DNA of 64,000 nucleotides, taken from assembly GCA_902782445.1 (NCBI GenBank), contig CACZNC010000004.1, forward strand, positions 1 through 64,000, read 5' to 3'. A program made the position numbers and the translations under genes. The stretch comes from an uncultured Ruminococcus sp. GTDB lineage: Bacteria; Bacillota; Clostridia; Oscillospirales; CAG-272. Shown one piece after another: positions 1 through 9,812 of this stretch. Under the pieces are notes generated by a model that was given only the letters and a program-made list of their open reading frames with translations, made no database searches and was not told where the DNA came from. Position 1 is the stretch's first letter, and each line of letters opens with the position of its first letter.

Positions 1-142
1 TTCACATTATTGATGTAGCCTGTCCCTATCCATTTCAGAAGTTCTTGCCAGGCTTCTTTCAAGAAGCCGCGTAACCCCTTAGAAGGGATTTAGTATTATG
101 TGATTCAGTTTCGCTTCCGGTCGGAACGCCGCTCCTCGCGGA

Positions 143-1414
143 TCACAGCGCCAGTTTCGACAGCGCCTGCGCGAATTCGCTTTCCGTCATTCTGTGCACG
201 CAGGAGATCGGGCGGATGCGCATGTCGCGGGCCCGTTCCTCCATGTTGTTCGAGGCGTTCGGCCCGGCGAATCCCCGGCTTCCGCTGTCGAAGAACGCGG
301 TGGACAAGAGGGCGCGTCTGGAGAAATCCGCTCCGAACCGGTCCGCCACAGCCCCGATCTTGTAGAGCTCGTCCACCGAAATGTCCCCGTTCTTGCAGGA
401 AATGAACACGGGCGTGACCCCGCGCATCATCATGACGTCGATCTCGTTCCGGGTCCCGTTGGCGCGGCCGTCCCAGTCGAGGACCACCCCGGTCTCCACC
501 GAATCGAACACCGGGAAGCCGTTCTCCCGCATTTTGAGCGCGGTCTTGTAGGTGTAGTATTCGAGGACCGAGCCGGATTTCGTGAGGCACTCCCGCACGA
601 TCCGGTTCTTGTAGTTGAAAATCAGAAGCCCGGATTCGTTCCGGCGGAGCTTGATGAGCCCCCGCCCCACGAGCTGGTTGAAGAAGTCGCGGTTCAGCTT
701 GTTCTTGCCCGTCCCGAGGGCTTCTTCCGGGATGGCGTAGAGGTTGTTCCCGTCGGCGTACCGGCTGACCTCGGCGGAGAGACGTCCGACGGAGGCGTTC
801 CAGCCCACGCAGTCCTTGCGGGAGACCTCCCACAGGGCGTCGATGTCCTCGCAGACGGGATCGTCCAGATCGAAGGTCTCGCTGCGGGAGGTGATGCTGC
901 CGCCGTGGAGCATGACGTTTTCATCCACCGTCAGATAGAGGGGATTCCCGCTGGCGTTTGAAAAGTCCTGCTGTTCCCGGGCGACGGCCAGTTCTCCGTT
1001 TTCGTCCCGGCGGACGAGGAAATAGGTGGCGATCCGGGTGAAGAGGTTCAGCCGGAAGGCGAGCAGTTTGCGCCGTTCCCAGGCCCTTGTCCCGAGGATC
1101 AGCCCGACGGAGAGGAGCAGGGTCTCGTCCCCGCCCGAGATATCCACGAGGCAGATCTCGTCCGGCTCGTCGGAGCGTTCGTCGAGGATCATGTCGATCA
1201 CGGCAAGGGTGGCTTCCAGGTCGTTTTTCGCGGCGGAGCGGAAGATCAGTTCGGTCCCGATCCCCCGCCCGTCGAGGATCTCGCGGTAGACGGGCAGGGC
1301 GCGCTGCATCCGCTTGACGTCCGTGCCGATGTAGATGGTCTGGTCGGGCCGGAGGGCGATGGTGCTGACGAGGTTTTCAATGGGGGAGCGGTCAAAGATT
1401 TCAATCAGAGTCAT
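143..1414 (-). CDS. CARF-DUF1887 (Card1-like) nuclease
   Basis: 423 aa. The N-terminal part (about residues 1-130) reads as a Rossmann-like CARF sensor, with IYIGTD near residue 28 and DISGGDET near 91. A middle linker/winged-helix-like segment follows. The C-terminal part is a PD-(D/E)xK nuclease of the DUF1887 family: GSVLE near 281-285, NEIDV at 323-327 and ISCKNGD at 338-344. Characterised relatives (Card1/Can2) bind cyclic tetra-adenylate made by type III CRISPR Cas10 and then cut nucleic acids; that role here is inference. The second acidic position of the usual ExK triad is Ser339 in this protein, a form I recall as common in stand-alone gut DUF1887 proteins. The start ATG shares ATGA with the stop of deoD, so translation is coupled to deoD. 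No cas gene or CRISPR array is visible. Confidence 0.85.
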   Translation of the reverse strand: MTLIEIFDRSPIENLVSTIALRPDQTIYIGTDVKRMQRALPVYREILDGRGIGTELIFRSAAKNDLEATLAVIDMILDERSDEPDEICLVDISGGDETLLLSVGLILGTRAWERRKLLAFRLNLFTRIATYFLVRRDENGELAVAREQQDFSNASGNPLYLTVDENVMLHGGSITSRSETFDLDDPVCEDIDALWEVSRKDCVGWNASVGRLSAEVSRYADGNNLYAIPEEALGTGKNKLNRDFFNQLVGRGLIKLRRNESGLLIFNYKNRIVRECLTKSGSVLEYYTYKTALKMRENGFPVFDSVETGVVLDWDGRANGTRNEIDVMMMRGVTPVFISCKNGDISVDELYKIGAVADRFGADFSRRALLSTAFFDSGSRGFAGPNASNNMEERARDMRIRPISCVHRMTESEFAQALSKLAL

Positions 1415-2148
1415 GACGCGGCCCCGTTTTCTTTGTCCATCGCGGCGGCCGTCTCAAGCGCGACTTCCATCATCGCCGTGAAGGTGGTCTGACGCTCTTC
1501 TGCCGTGGTGGCTTCCCCGGTCACGAGGTGGTCGGAGACGGTACAGATCGCGAGGGCGTTCTTCCCGGCCCGGGCGGCGGTCATGTAGAGTCCCGCGGCC
1601 TCCATCTCGATCGCCATGACGCCCATTCTGCGCCACATCTCGTTCGCTTCCTCCGAGTCGTCGTTGTAGAAGGTGTCGGAGGAGAGCAGATTGCCGACGT
1701 GATATCGGACGCCGAGGGCTTCGGCCGCGTTCACCGCCCGGGAGAGCAGGGGCCAGGACGCCGTTGGGGCGAAGGTCCCGTGCAGGGAGAACTGGGAGGC
1801 GAAATTCGAATTCGTGCACGCGCCGATCCCGAGCACCAGATCCCGCACTTTCACGTCCTCCCGGATCGCTCCGGCGGACCCGATGCGGATGATGTTCTCG
1901 ACGCCGTAAAAATGATAGAGTTCGTAGGAATAGATGCCGATGGAGGGCATTCCCATCCCGCTTGCCATGACGGAGACGGGATGGCCTTTGTAGGTGCCTG
2001 TATAGCCGCCGATCCCGCGGACGTTGTTCACAAGGCGCGCGTCCTCGAGAAAGGTTTCGGCGACGAATTTCGCTCTGAGCGGGTCGCCGGGCATGAGGAC
2101 GGTTTTTGCGAAATCTCCGGGATTCGCGGAGTTGTGTGGTGTGGACAT
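1411..2148 (-). CDS. deoD: DeoD-type purine nucleoside phosphorylase
   Basis: 245 aa, the normal length for hexameric DeoD. It phosphorolyses purine (deoxy)nucleosides to base plus (deoxy)ribose-1-phosphate in the cytoplasm. Family landmarks are MPGDPLRAKFVAETFL near the N terminus, NNVRGIGGYTGTYKG, RIGSAGA, the methionine/glutamate stretch AIEMEAAGLY, and the catalytic-Asp loop CTVSDHL near the C terminus. GGAGG lies 4 nt before the ATG. It sits downstream of deoC, so deoxyribose-1-phosphate made here can feed deoxyribose-phosphate catabolism, although no phosphopentomutase is in the window. Its stop overlaps the start of the CARF nuclease by four bases. Confidence 0.95.
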   Translation of the reverse strand: MSTPHNSANPGDFAKTVLMPGDPLRAKFVAETFLEDARLVNNVRGIGGYTGTYKGHPVSVMASGMGMPSIGIYSYELYHFYGVENIIRIGSAGAIREDVKVRDLVLGIGACTNSNFASQFSLHGTFAPTASWPLLSRAVNAAEALGVRYHVGNLLSSDTFYNDDSEEANEMWRRMGVMAIEMEAAGLYMTAARAGKNALAICTVSDHLVTGEATTAEERQTTFTAMMEVALETAAAMDKENGAAS

Positions 2149-2236
2149 AGAACCTCCGTTGTGGGGTTTTTCCTTGTTTGCGGAGGCAGAAGAAGGATCG
2201 GACCATCCGGGATCGTCCCGCGGCAGTCCGGCTGTT

Positions 2237-2935
2237 TCAGCCTTTATCTTCCTCCGCTTTGACGATTTTGACGATTCTGCTGGTTCCGAGACGGTCCGCG
2301 CCGAGGGAGAGGAATTTCTCCGCGTCTTCCAGCGAGGAGATGCCGCCGGCCGCCTTGATTTTCAGCTTCGGGACGCGGGTCTGCTTTCCGACGGTCCGGG
2401 CCATGAGTTCCACGGCTTCGAAGGTCGCGCCCGCTTTCGAGAATCCGGTGGACGTCTTGATGTAGTCCGCCCCGGAATCCGCCACGACGCCGCAGAGGGT
2501 TTCGATCTCCTCGTCCGTCAGCAGGCAGGTCTCGACGATCACCTTGAGGATCTTTCCGGGGGCGGTCTTGTCGATGGCCTCCCTCTGCTCTTTCAGCTCG
2601 CCGAGGACCCGGTCGAAAAGCCCGTCCCGGACCCAGCCGAGGTTGATTACGGTGTCGATCTCGTCCGCCCCGTTCCGCACGGCCTCAGCCGCTTCGAAGC
2701 ATTTCGCCGCCGTGGTGGAATACCCGTTCGGGAAGCCCACGACCGTGCAGATCGGGATCCGGCCTTCCGCATACTCCGCCGCTTCCTTCACATAGGAGGC
2801 GGGGATGCAGACGGATGCGGTGCGATAGCGGATCCCGTCGTCGATCACGGCGCGGATCTCGTCCCACCGCGCGGTCTGGGATAGGAGGGTGTGGTCGACG
2901 TGGGAGAGGAGTTCGGCGTATTTCTGCGTGTTCAT
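2237..2935 (-). CDS. deoC: deoxyribose-phosphate aldolase
   Basis: 232 aa from the chosen start. It cleaves 2-deoxyribose-5-phosphate to glyceraldehyde-3-phosphate and acetaldehyde. Class I aldolase landmarks are DHTLL near the N terminus, VETCLL, the Schiff-base lysine segment YIKTSTGFS and the second conserved lysine in KIKAAGG. An in-frame ATG lies three codons upstream at 2944, but GAGG is 10 nt before the ATG at 2935 and only 1 nt before the other, so 2935 is preferred. It lies 28 nt downstream of glpK and 88 nt upstream of deoD in the same leftward block, linking nucleoside salvage to triose metabolism. Confidence 0.93.
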   Translation of the reverse strand: MNTQKYAELLSHVDHTLLSQTARWDEIRAVIDDGIRYRTASVCIPASYVKEAAEYAEGRIPICTVVGFPNGYSTTAAKCFEAAEAVRNGADEIDTVINLGWVRDGLFDRVLGELKEQREAIDKTAPGKILKVIVETCLLTDEEIETLCGVVADSGADYIKTSTGFSKAGATFEAVELMARTVGKQTRVPKLKIKAAGGISSLEDAEKFLSLGADRLGTSRIVKIVKAEEDKG

Positions 2936-2963
2936 TCGGATCATACCTCGGGTTCGGATGGAT

Positions 2964-4451
<1,488 letters not shown>

Positions 4452-4548
4452 CTTGAACTCCTGTGTGAGGGTGAACGTGTTCGAAGGTGATTTCACGGGC
4501 GTTGAACGCTCTTTTCAGAATGCGGACAGCGGGATGGGAATTATGTGC

Positions 4549-7005
4549 TTACGGGGCGAGCTCGATCACCGGACAGCCGAGCTCCCTTGCCGCGTCCGCT
4601 TCGTCTTCCCGGCAGGTGAACACCAGTGTCTGGAAGGCGGGCGGGGAGGAGAGGGTGGAGAGGAACCGGGCGGCGCGGTCCGAATCCATGTGGGCGAAGC
4701 TCTCGTCGAAGAGGACGGGGGGCTTTTCGGCGCGGAAGAGCTCCTCCGTCAGGGCCAGCCGCAGACTCAGCCACGCGAGGTCGGCCGTGCCCCGGGAGAG
4801 CAGGTCCCCGGGAAGGATCTTTTCCGCCGAGGAGAGGGAGCAGGAGAGCCGGTCGTCCAAAAGAAGACTGTCCCAGTTCTCCGTCACTTCGCAGAGGCGT
4901 TTCGAGGCGGAGGCGGCGATGCGGGGGATCACACCCTCTCTCAGGGATTCGCCTGCGCGTTTCAGGGCGGAGGCCGCGAGATCCAGAGCGTCCCGGCGCA
5001 GACTCAGTTCCCCGAGCCGTTCGTCCGCCGCCGCGATCATGGTGTCGAGCTCGTCCGTCGTGCGGGTCACTTTCCCGACTTCGCCGAGCTTTTCCTCGAG
5101 GGCAGCGCGCCTCAGCTGGGCGGAACGGAGGGCGCTTTCGGTGAAGTCCCGCTCCTTCATGAGGGTCTTCATTTCGGCCTGCGTGAGGGAGGCGGCTTCC
5201 CGTCCCCACACCGTGCCGAGGACGTCCCGGGCATCGTTTTCCGCGGCGGTGACGTCCACGTCCGAAAGCTGTTCCTTCAGGGCGCCGAGCCGTCCTTCCA
5301 GCTGGCTCCTCCTGTCTAGGAGACGGCGGCGGTCGGAGGTCTCGGAGTCGTTCTTGCGTCTCAGCAGCCGGAGGGTCTCGTAAATATCCTCCCGGGGGGA
5401 AATGCCCGCTTTGTCCGCCATTCTTGCAACCTTTTCGGCAGCGTGATTCCGACGGACCCGGGCGGATTCCAGAGCGGCGGAGAGGCGTCTGCGCTCCTTC
5501 TCCCCGGCGTTCTGCCTCTCGAGGGTGTTCAGATGCTCCTGTACCGCGATCTCGATCTCGTCGGCGGACTCCGCGTTCCACTCCGACAGGATCTCGTTCA
5601 GCCGCGCCGAGGAGCTCACATGGGCCACCACCGCGGCGAGGGCGCAGGTCATGAGCACCAGGGTCCCGACGAGGAAGGGGATGGGCGAGAGATCCGTCCG
5701 GCTCAGCCCGATGGAGAGCCCCAGCCCGAGCAGAGCCAGCGCGGCGAAGAAGATCCCCGCGGCGAACTCCCATTTCGAGAGGGAGGCGAGCCTTTTCGCG
5801 TCCGCGATGGCTTCCCGGGGATCCGGCGTGTTCTCGTCCGCCCCGTCGAGGATCAGTTCTCCGGCCATTCGGAGGGCTCCCGTGTCCTCGTAGGGCTCGA
5901 CCCCGGGACCGCTGTCCGCGCTCAGAACGGAGGCCGGGATGGGACCGTCCTCGGGCACGGCGGGCTTCTCCTCCTCTTCGGATCCGCCCTCCTCCGTATC
6001 CGATCCGAAGGGGTAGGGCCGGAGTTTGTCCGGGATGTCGCGCTCGCCGGGAAAACGCTCCCGGAACGCGATCCGCTGTTCGTCGTATGCCCGGATATCC
6101 CGCTCGGCAGCCGCGAGGATCTCGTCGAACCCGTCCTCGGTGAGGGAAGTCCCCTCCGGGTCGAGAGCGGCGAGGGATGCGCGCACCTTCCGGAGCTGGC
6201 TTTCCGTCTCCTCCGCCGCGTCGATGCGCCGTTTCACCGTGATCTTGGCGAGAGAGTCGAAGATCCCGGCATAGCGGGCCCGGTCGGCTTCCAGTTCCCC
6301 GATCCGCCGCTTGATGTCGTCCAGCGAGACGGAGAGGGACAGGATCTCCGAGGTCTTGGCGGCGGCGGAATTGCGTTCGGCGAGGAGAGCGGCCCGTTTC
6401 TCCGCAAGCTCCGGGATCTCGCCTCCGCCTCCGGTCCTGTGCGCCAGTTCCCGCCTGAGCTCGTCCAGCTTCGCCCCGGCCCGTCTGAGGTCGACCGTCT
6501 CGTCCGCGGAGGTCAGAAGATTTTCGACCGCCCCCCGCATCCCGCCGGAGCCCGTGCCCCCGGGAACGTCGGGACGGATCAGATCCTGCCGGACGTAGGC
6601 CGAAGCGGAGAACACCTCTTCGGGCACGCCGAAAAAGAGCTCGCCGGGATTCTGGCCTTCGACGACTTCGCCGGTCTTTCTGTTGATGACGCGGACCCGG
6701 TCCCGGAGCGTTCCGGTTTCCCCGGTGGCGGCGGCGCGTTCGATGCGAAATTCGGTCCCGTCGTCACAGCGGATATCCAGCCAGCCCGCCGCGCTTCCGG
6801 TCTCCCGGTCGAAGGCGCGTCCGCGTTCGGGATTGCCGGTCCTGTCCCGGGCGGGAAGGCCGTAGAGCACGAACTTCACGAAGGCCGCGAGGGAGCTCTT
6901 GCCCGATTCGTTGGGACCGAAGAGCACGCTGACGCCCTCCCCGGGGGAGACGGTCTTTCCGCGCAGTCCGCCGAAGCGGTCGATGTGAACGGTTTTGATA
7001 ATCAT
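4549..7005 (-). CDS. SMC/Rad50-like AAA ATPase (YhaN-like)
   Basis: 818 aa. The N terminus has the Walker A GPNESGKSS near residue 30. The C terminus has an ABC-type signature (RGTADLAWLSLRLAL) and the Walker B PVLFDESFAHMD. Between them are long coiled-coil stretches and, around residues 400-450, two hydrophobic segments (FAAGIFFAALALLGLGLS and FLVGTLVLMTCALAAVVA) that look like membrane spans. This layout matches YhaN-type relatives of SbcC/Rad50, which pair with a YhaO-type metallophosphoesterase. The YhaO-like gene lies 59 nt upstream, so a nuclease-ATPase complex acting on DNA, perhaps at the membrane, is the natural inference. No strong ribosome site is visible before the ATG. Confidence 0.88.
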   Translation of the reverse strand: MIIKTVHIDRFGGLRGKTVSPGEGVSVLFGPNESGKSSLAAFVKFVLYGLPARDRTGNPERGRAFDRETGSAAGWLDIRCDDGTEFRIERAAATGETGTLRDRVRVINRKTGEVVEGQNPGELFFGVPEEVFSASAYVRQDLIRPDVPGGTGSGGMRGAVENLLTSADETVDLRRAGAKLDELRRELAHRTGGGGEIPELAEKRAALLAERNSAAAKTSEILSLSVSLDDIKRRIGELEADRARYAGIFDSLAKITVKRRIDAAEETESQLRKVRASLAALDPEGTSLTEDGFDEILAAAERDIRAYDEQRIAFRERFPGERDIPDKLRPYPFGSDTEEGGSEEEEKPAVPEDGPIPASVLSADSGPGVEPYEDTGALRMAGELILDGADENTPDPREAIADAKRLASLSKWEFAAGIFFAALALLGLGLSIGLSRTDLSPIPFLVGTLVLMTCALAAVVAHVSSSARLNEILSEWNAESADEIEIAVQEHLNTLERQNAGEKERRRLSAALESARVRRNHAAEKVARMADKAGISPREDIYETLRLLRRKNDSETSDRRRLLDRRSQLEGRLGALKEQLSDVDVTAAENDARDVLGTVWGREAASLTQAEMKTLMKERDFTESALRSAQLRRAALEEKLGEVGKVTRTTDELDTMIAAADERLGELSLRRDALDLAASALKRAGESLREGVIPRIAASASKRLCEVTENWDSLLLDDRLSCSLSSAEKILPGDLLSRGTADLAWLSLRLALTEELFRAEKPPVLFDESFAHMDSDRAARFLSTLSSPPAFQTLVFTCREDEADAARELGCPVIELAP

Positions 7006-7064
7006 GGATGTATTGTTCCCGATTCAAAAGATCGTATGTTCATTCGTTCAGACGTTCGTTCGGA

Positions 7065-8195
7065 TCAGACGGTGTCCCCCGCGACGGCGCAGAGGGCGTA
7101 TCTGAGGGCCCGGAGCGCGACTTCTCTCCGGCGGGGATCCTCCGCGTTCAGCTCGGATTCCATTTCCCGCCAGATCGCGCCGCGGATGCCGGGATCCGAA
7201 CGGAGCTCCTCCGGGTCCGCGTCCGGGCGGGTGGAGTCCGTCAGGCACAGGGAGAAAAGACCGTATTCCCGGGGGTCAGCGAGGGCTTCCGTGTCGATGA
7301 GCAGGGAGGGCGGAACGAATCCCGTCAGGCGGACCTGTGCGAGGGTGTCGTCCCCCCAGCCCTCGGCGGCGGCCTTCTGCCCGATCCTCTCGCGGATCTC
7401 GGCGAGGGAGGCGACTCCGGTGCAGTCAACCTCGCCTTTTTCGTAGCGGCGGCGGGAGAAGCGCACCCGGCGGAGACTGACGGTAGAGACGCCGTCCTCC
7501 TTCTCGATCTCGACAAAGAGCGCGCCTTTCGGACCGAGCTCGTCGAAGGCTCTCGGCTCCGGGCATCCGCAGTAGGCGTAGCGGTTCCCGGGACCGGCGG
7601 CGGGGGGATTGTGGATGTGCCCGAGGGCGGCGTAGTCGGCTCCGAAGGCGGCGAGGTGCGCGGCAGTCACGGGGCAGTCCGTGGAATTTGCGCCGAGCAT
7701 GTCGCAGTGGCAGACCAGGAGATTGATCCGCTCCGGGTCGTCCGCCCGCATTCCCTCGAAGGGGACCTCCGTCAGGTCCGGGCCGGTGAACGCGTACCCA
7801 TAGACCGTCACGCCCGTGTCCCCGCCGTTCTCGTCCGCCAGGTCGATACCCTCCGGGTCCGTCGAGGTGAAGACGTGCACGTTGTCCGGGAAGGTCACCT
7901 TCTGCCACACGCTCCCGGGGGAGGCCGGATCGTGGTTCCCGGGCGCGACGAAGATCGGACGTCCGAAGTCCTCGAACTCCCGGCAGAGCATCCGCACGGT
8001 TTCCCGCGTCACGAGGGCTCCGTCGAAGAGATCTCCCGCGATGAGGATGAGGTCGCAGTCCGCGCGTTTGGCGGCGGTCATCATGGAGACAAAGGTCTGG
8101 CGCAGTTCGTTCCGCCTCATTTCCGCACAGCGGGGCGGGAGACCGGAAAAGGGGCTGTCAAGATGTACGTCGGCTGTGTGCAGGATTCTGATCAT
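7065..8195 (-). CDS. SbcD/YhaO-like metallophosphoesterase nuclease
   Basis: 376 aa. It is a calcineurin-like phosphoesterase of the Mre11/SbcD/YhaO group. The metal-binding motifs occur in order: DVHLD near residue 9, GDLFD near 54, GNHD near 86, CHCD in the middle and GHIHNP. The remaining C-terminal region is the capping part typical of DNA repair exonucleases. It lies directly upstream of the Rad50-like ATPase gene and 44 nt downstream of nrnA. Members of this family make Mn2+-dependent exo/endonucleases that process DNA ends; the exact substrate here is not shown by the sequence. Confidence 0.88.
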   Translation of the reverse strand: MIRILHTADVHLDSPFSGLPPRCAEMRRNELRQTFVSMMTAAKRADCDLILIAGDLFDGALVTRETVRMLCREFEDFGRPIFVAPGNHDPASPGSVWQKVTFPDNVHVFTSTDPEGIDLADENGGDTGVTVYGYAFTGPDLTEVPFEGMRADDPERINLLVCHCDMLGANSTDCPVTAAHLAAFGADYAALGHIHNPPAAGPGNRYAYCGCPEPRAFDELGPKGALFVEIEKEDGVSTVSLRRVRFSRRRYEKGEVDCTGVASLAEIRERIGQKAAAEGWGDDTLAQVRLTGFVPPSLLIDTEALADPREYGLFSLCLTDSTRPDADPEELRSDPGIRGAIWREMESELNAEDPRRREVALRALRYALCAVAGDTV

Positions 8196-8239
8196 GATGT
8201 TTCATAAGGTCTCAGGTCGGCTGTTCGTATGGAATCGTT

Positions 8240-9307
8240 TTATTCCCCGTCCGTGGACTGCTCAAAGAGCGTCATGAAGGCGTTCACGGCGAGGGAGAGG
8301 GCTTCTTCGGGGGTATCCGCTTCGATCGTCGCTCCGGCCGCCCTTTTGTGTCCGCCGCCCCCGAATCCCGCGCAGACGGACGCGCAGTCGAGGTCCGCGT
8401 TGGCCCGGGAGGAGAGCTTGAATTTCTTCGGATCGTCCCCGGTCTGGCGAAGGGTCAGGGCGACGGCGACGCCTTCCAGGGAGCGCGGAATGTCGACGGC
8501 CCCGCCGATGTCCTCCTCGGTCAGACCTTCCTTCCGGAGCATGTCCCGGGTGAAGAGAATGGCGGCGAGACGGCCTTGTTCGTACAGGCGCAGATTCCGG
8601 ATCGTCAGGCTTTCCGCTTTCAGATCCGTCATCGACTTCTCGGCGAGCAGGCGGCGGCAGAGTTCGGCGGCGTCCGGCTGATTCCCGGCGGGATCGTTGC
8701 CGTCCGCGGACATTTCCTCCAGCAGTTCTGCGGCGGCGCGGTGGACGGCGGGGGTGGTGTTCGAGAACTGGAATCCCCCGGTGTCTCCGACTACGGCGCA
8801 GTAAAGGAACCGCGCGGCGTCCGGCAGGGAAGAATCGAGGATCCCCCGCTCCCGGAGCAGACGGACCAGCCGGTAGACGATCTGTCCAGCGGCGGCGGCT
8901 TCGGGGTCGACCAGATACGGCGCGAAGGGCTCCCCCCGTCCGTGGTGGTCGATCATCAGGGAGATTTCCGGAATGAGTGCGGCGTATCTCCCGAGCTGCA
9001 CGGGGGAGGCCGCGTCGACGGACAGGACCGAAGCATAACGGTCCGCCTGGAGTTCCTCCGGTTCGGGGGAGGAAACATCGCATCCGGCGAGGGCGGGCAG
9101 AAAGGCGAGATACCGGGGAAGGGGGGAGGGAACAAGGACGTCCGCATCCCCGCCGAGGGACCGGATCACGGCTCTCAGACCGAGGGCGGATCCGATGCAG
9201 TCGGCGTCCGGGTTGACGTGGGTGAGGATCAGGGCCTTCCCGGATCCCGCCGCATGTGCGATCCGATCCGCGGCTTCGGCTTCGGAGAGGGGGCGGATCT
9301 CAGGCAT
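8240..9307 (-). CDS. nrnA: DHH-family oligoribonuclease / pAp phosphatase
   Basis: 355 aa, slightly longer than the usual 310-330. DHH-domain motifs are THVNPDADCIGSALG (near residue 29), SVDAAS, IDHHGRGE and VGDTGGFQFSNT. The DHHA1 domain ends with FGGGGHKRAAGA. NrnA degrades short oligoribonucleotides and dephosphorylates pAp. An extra stretch (about residues 196-215, acidic and proline-containing) explains part of the length. Its start overlaps the 3' end of rbfA by 8 nt, the classical rbfA-nrnA pairing. In many Firmicutes truB follows; here truB is divergent, beyond capA. Confidence 0.93.
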   Translation of the reverse strand: MPEIRPLSEAEAADRIAHAAGSGKALILTHVNPDADCIGSALGLRAVIRSLGGDADVLVPSPLPRYLAFLPALAGCDVSSPEPEELQADRYASVLSVDAASPVQLGRYAALIPEISLMIDHHGRGEPFAPYLVDPEAAAAGQIVYRLVRLLRERGILDSSLPDAARFLYCAVVGDTGGFQFSNTTPAVHRAAAELLEEMSADGNDPAGNQPDAAELCRRLLAEKSMTDLKAESLTIRNLRLYEQGRLAAILFTRDMLRKEGLTEEDIGGAVDIPRSLEGVAVALTLRQTGDDPKKFKLSSRANADLDCASVCAGFGGGGHKRAAGATIEADTPEEALSLAVNAFMTLFEQSTDGE

Positions 9308-9782
9308 CGCTTTCCTCCCCGCCGTCGTCTTCGTCGTCTAGGCCTTCAGGATCTTCGCCGTCTTCGGATCCGGTTTCTTCCTCCGCGGCTCTGGCTTCTT
9401 CGGCGGCCCGGGCGGCTTCCCGCGCTTCGGAAGCGGCGAGCTCCGCTTCAATGACCTTTAGCTGGGCGGTGACTGCTGCTCCGCGGCGGATGCTGTCGTC
9501 CTTGATGAAGGTGATTTCGGGGTTGACGCGCAGGTTCAGTTCCGACGCGACGCGGGAGCGGACGTAGGGGGCGGCGGATTTCAGACCTTTCGCCAGTTCT
9601 TTTTCGTCGCACTCCCCGTAGACGGAGTAGTAGACCTTCGCGTAGCGGAAATCGGCGGTCACGTCCGCGTCGAGCACGGAGAGCATCACGCCGGAAACGC
9701 GCGGATCCTTGACGTCGCGGAGGATCTCCGAAACGGCCCGTGAAAATGCGGCGTCCACGCGGGATTTGCGGTATTTGGACAT
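9300..9782 (-). CDS. rbfA: 30S ribosome-binding factor A
   Basis: 160 aa. RbfA helps mature the 16S rRNA 5' end and the 30S subunit. The body shows the family order: RVDAAFSRAVSEILRDVKDPRVSG at the N terminus, the KH-like ADFRYAKVYYSVYG, and LNLRVNPEITFIKDDSI. The last 40 residues are an alanine/glutamate-rich then aspartate-rich tail (EEETGSEDGEDPEG and onward), which makes it longer than the usual 115-130 residues. It lies between capA (30 nt upstream) and nrnA (8-nt overlap). Confidence 0.93.
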   Translation of the reverse strand: MSKYRKSRVDAAFSRAVSEILRDVKDPRVSGVMLSVLDADVTADFRYAKVYYSVYGECDEKELAKGLKSAAPYVRSRVASELNLRVNPEITFIKDDSIRRGAAVTAQLKVIEAELAASEAREAARAAEEARAAEEETGSEDGEDPEGLDDEDDGGEESDA

Positions 9783-9812
9783 AGGGAGGTTCCTTTCGGT
9801 TCGGTTGGGGAT

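Noticed and set aside
1..142. Short minus-strand frame (RGFLKEAWQELL...) running off the left edge, and two small hairpins
   Set aside because: No start codon with a ribosome site, no recognisable family and only about 35 codons; the hairpins lack a T run.
5443..7446. 667-codon plus-strand frame opposite the YhaN-like ATPase and the YhaO-like gene
   Set aside because: It spans two well-supported genes on the other strand and resembles no known protein.
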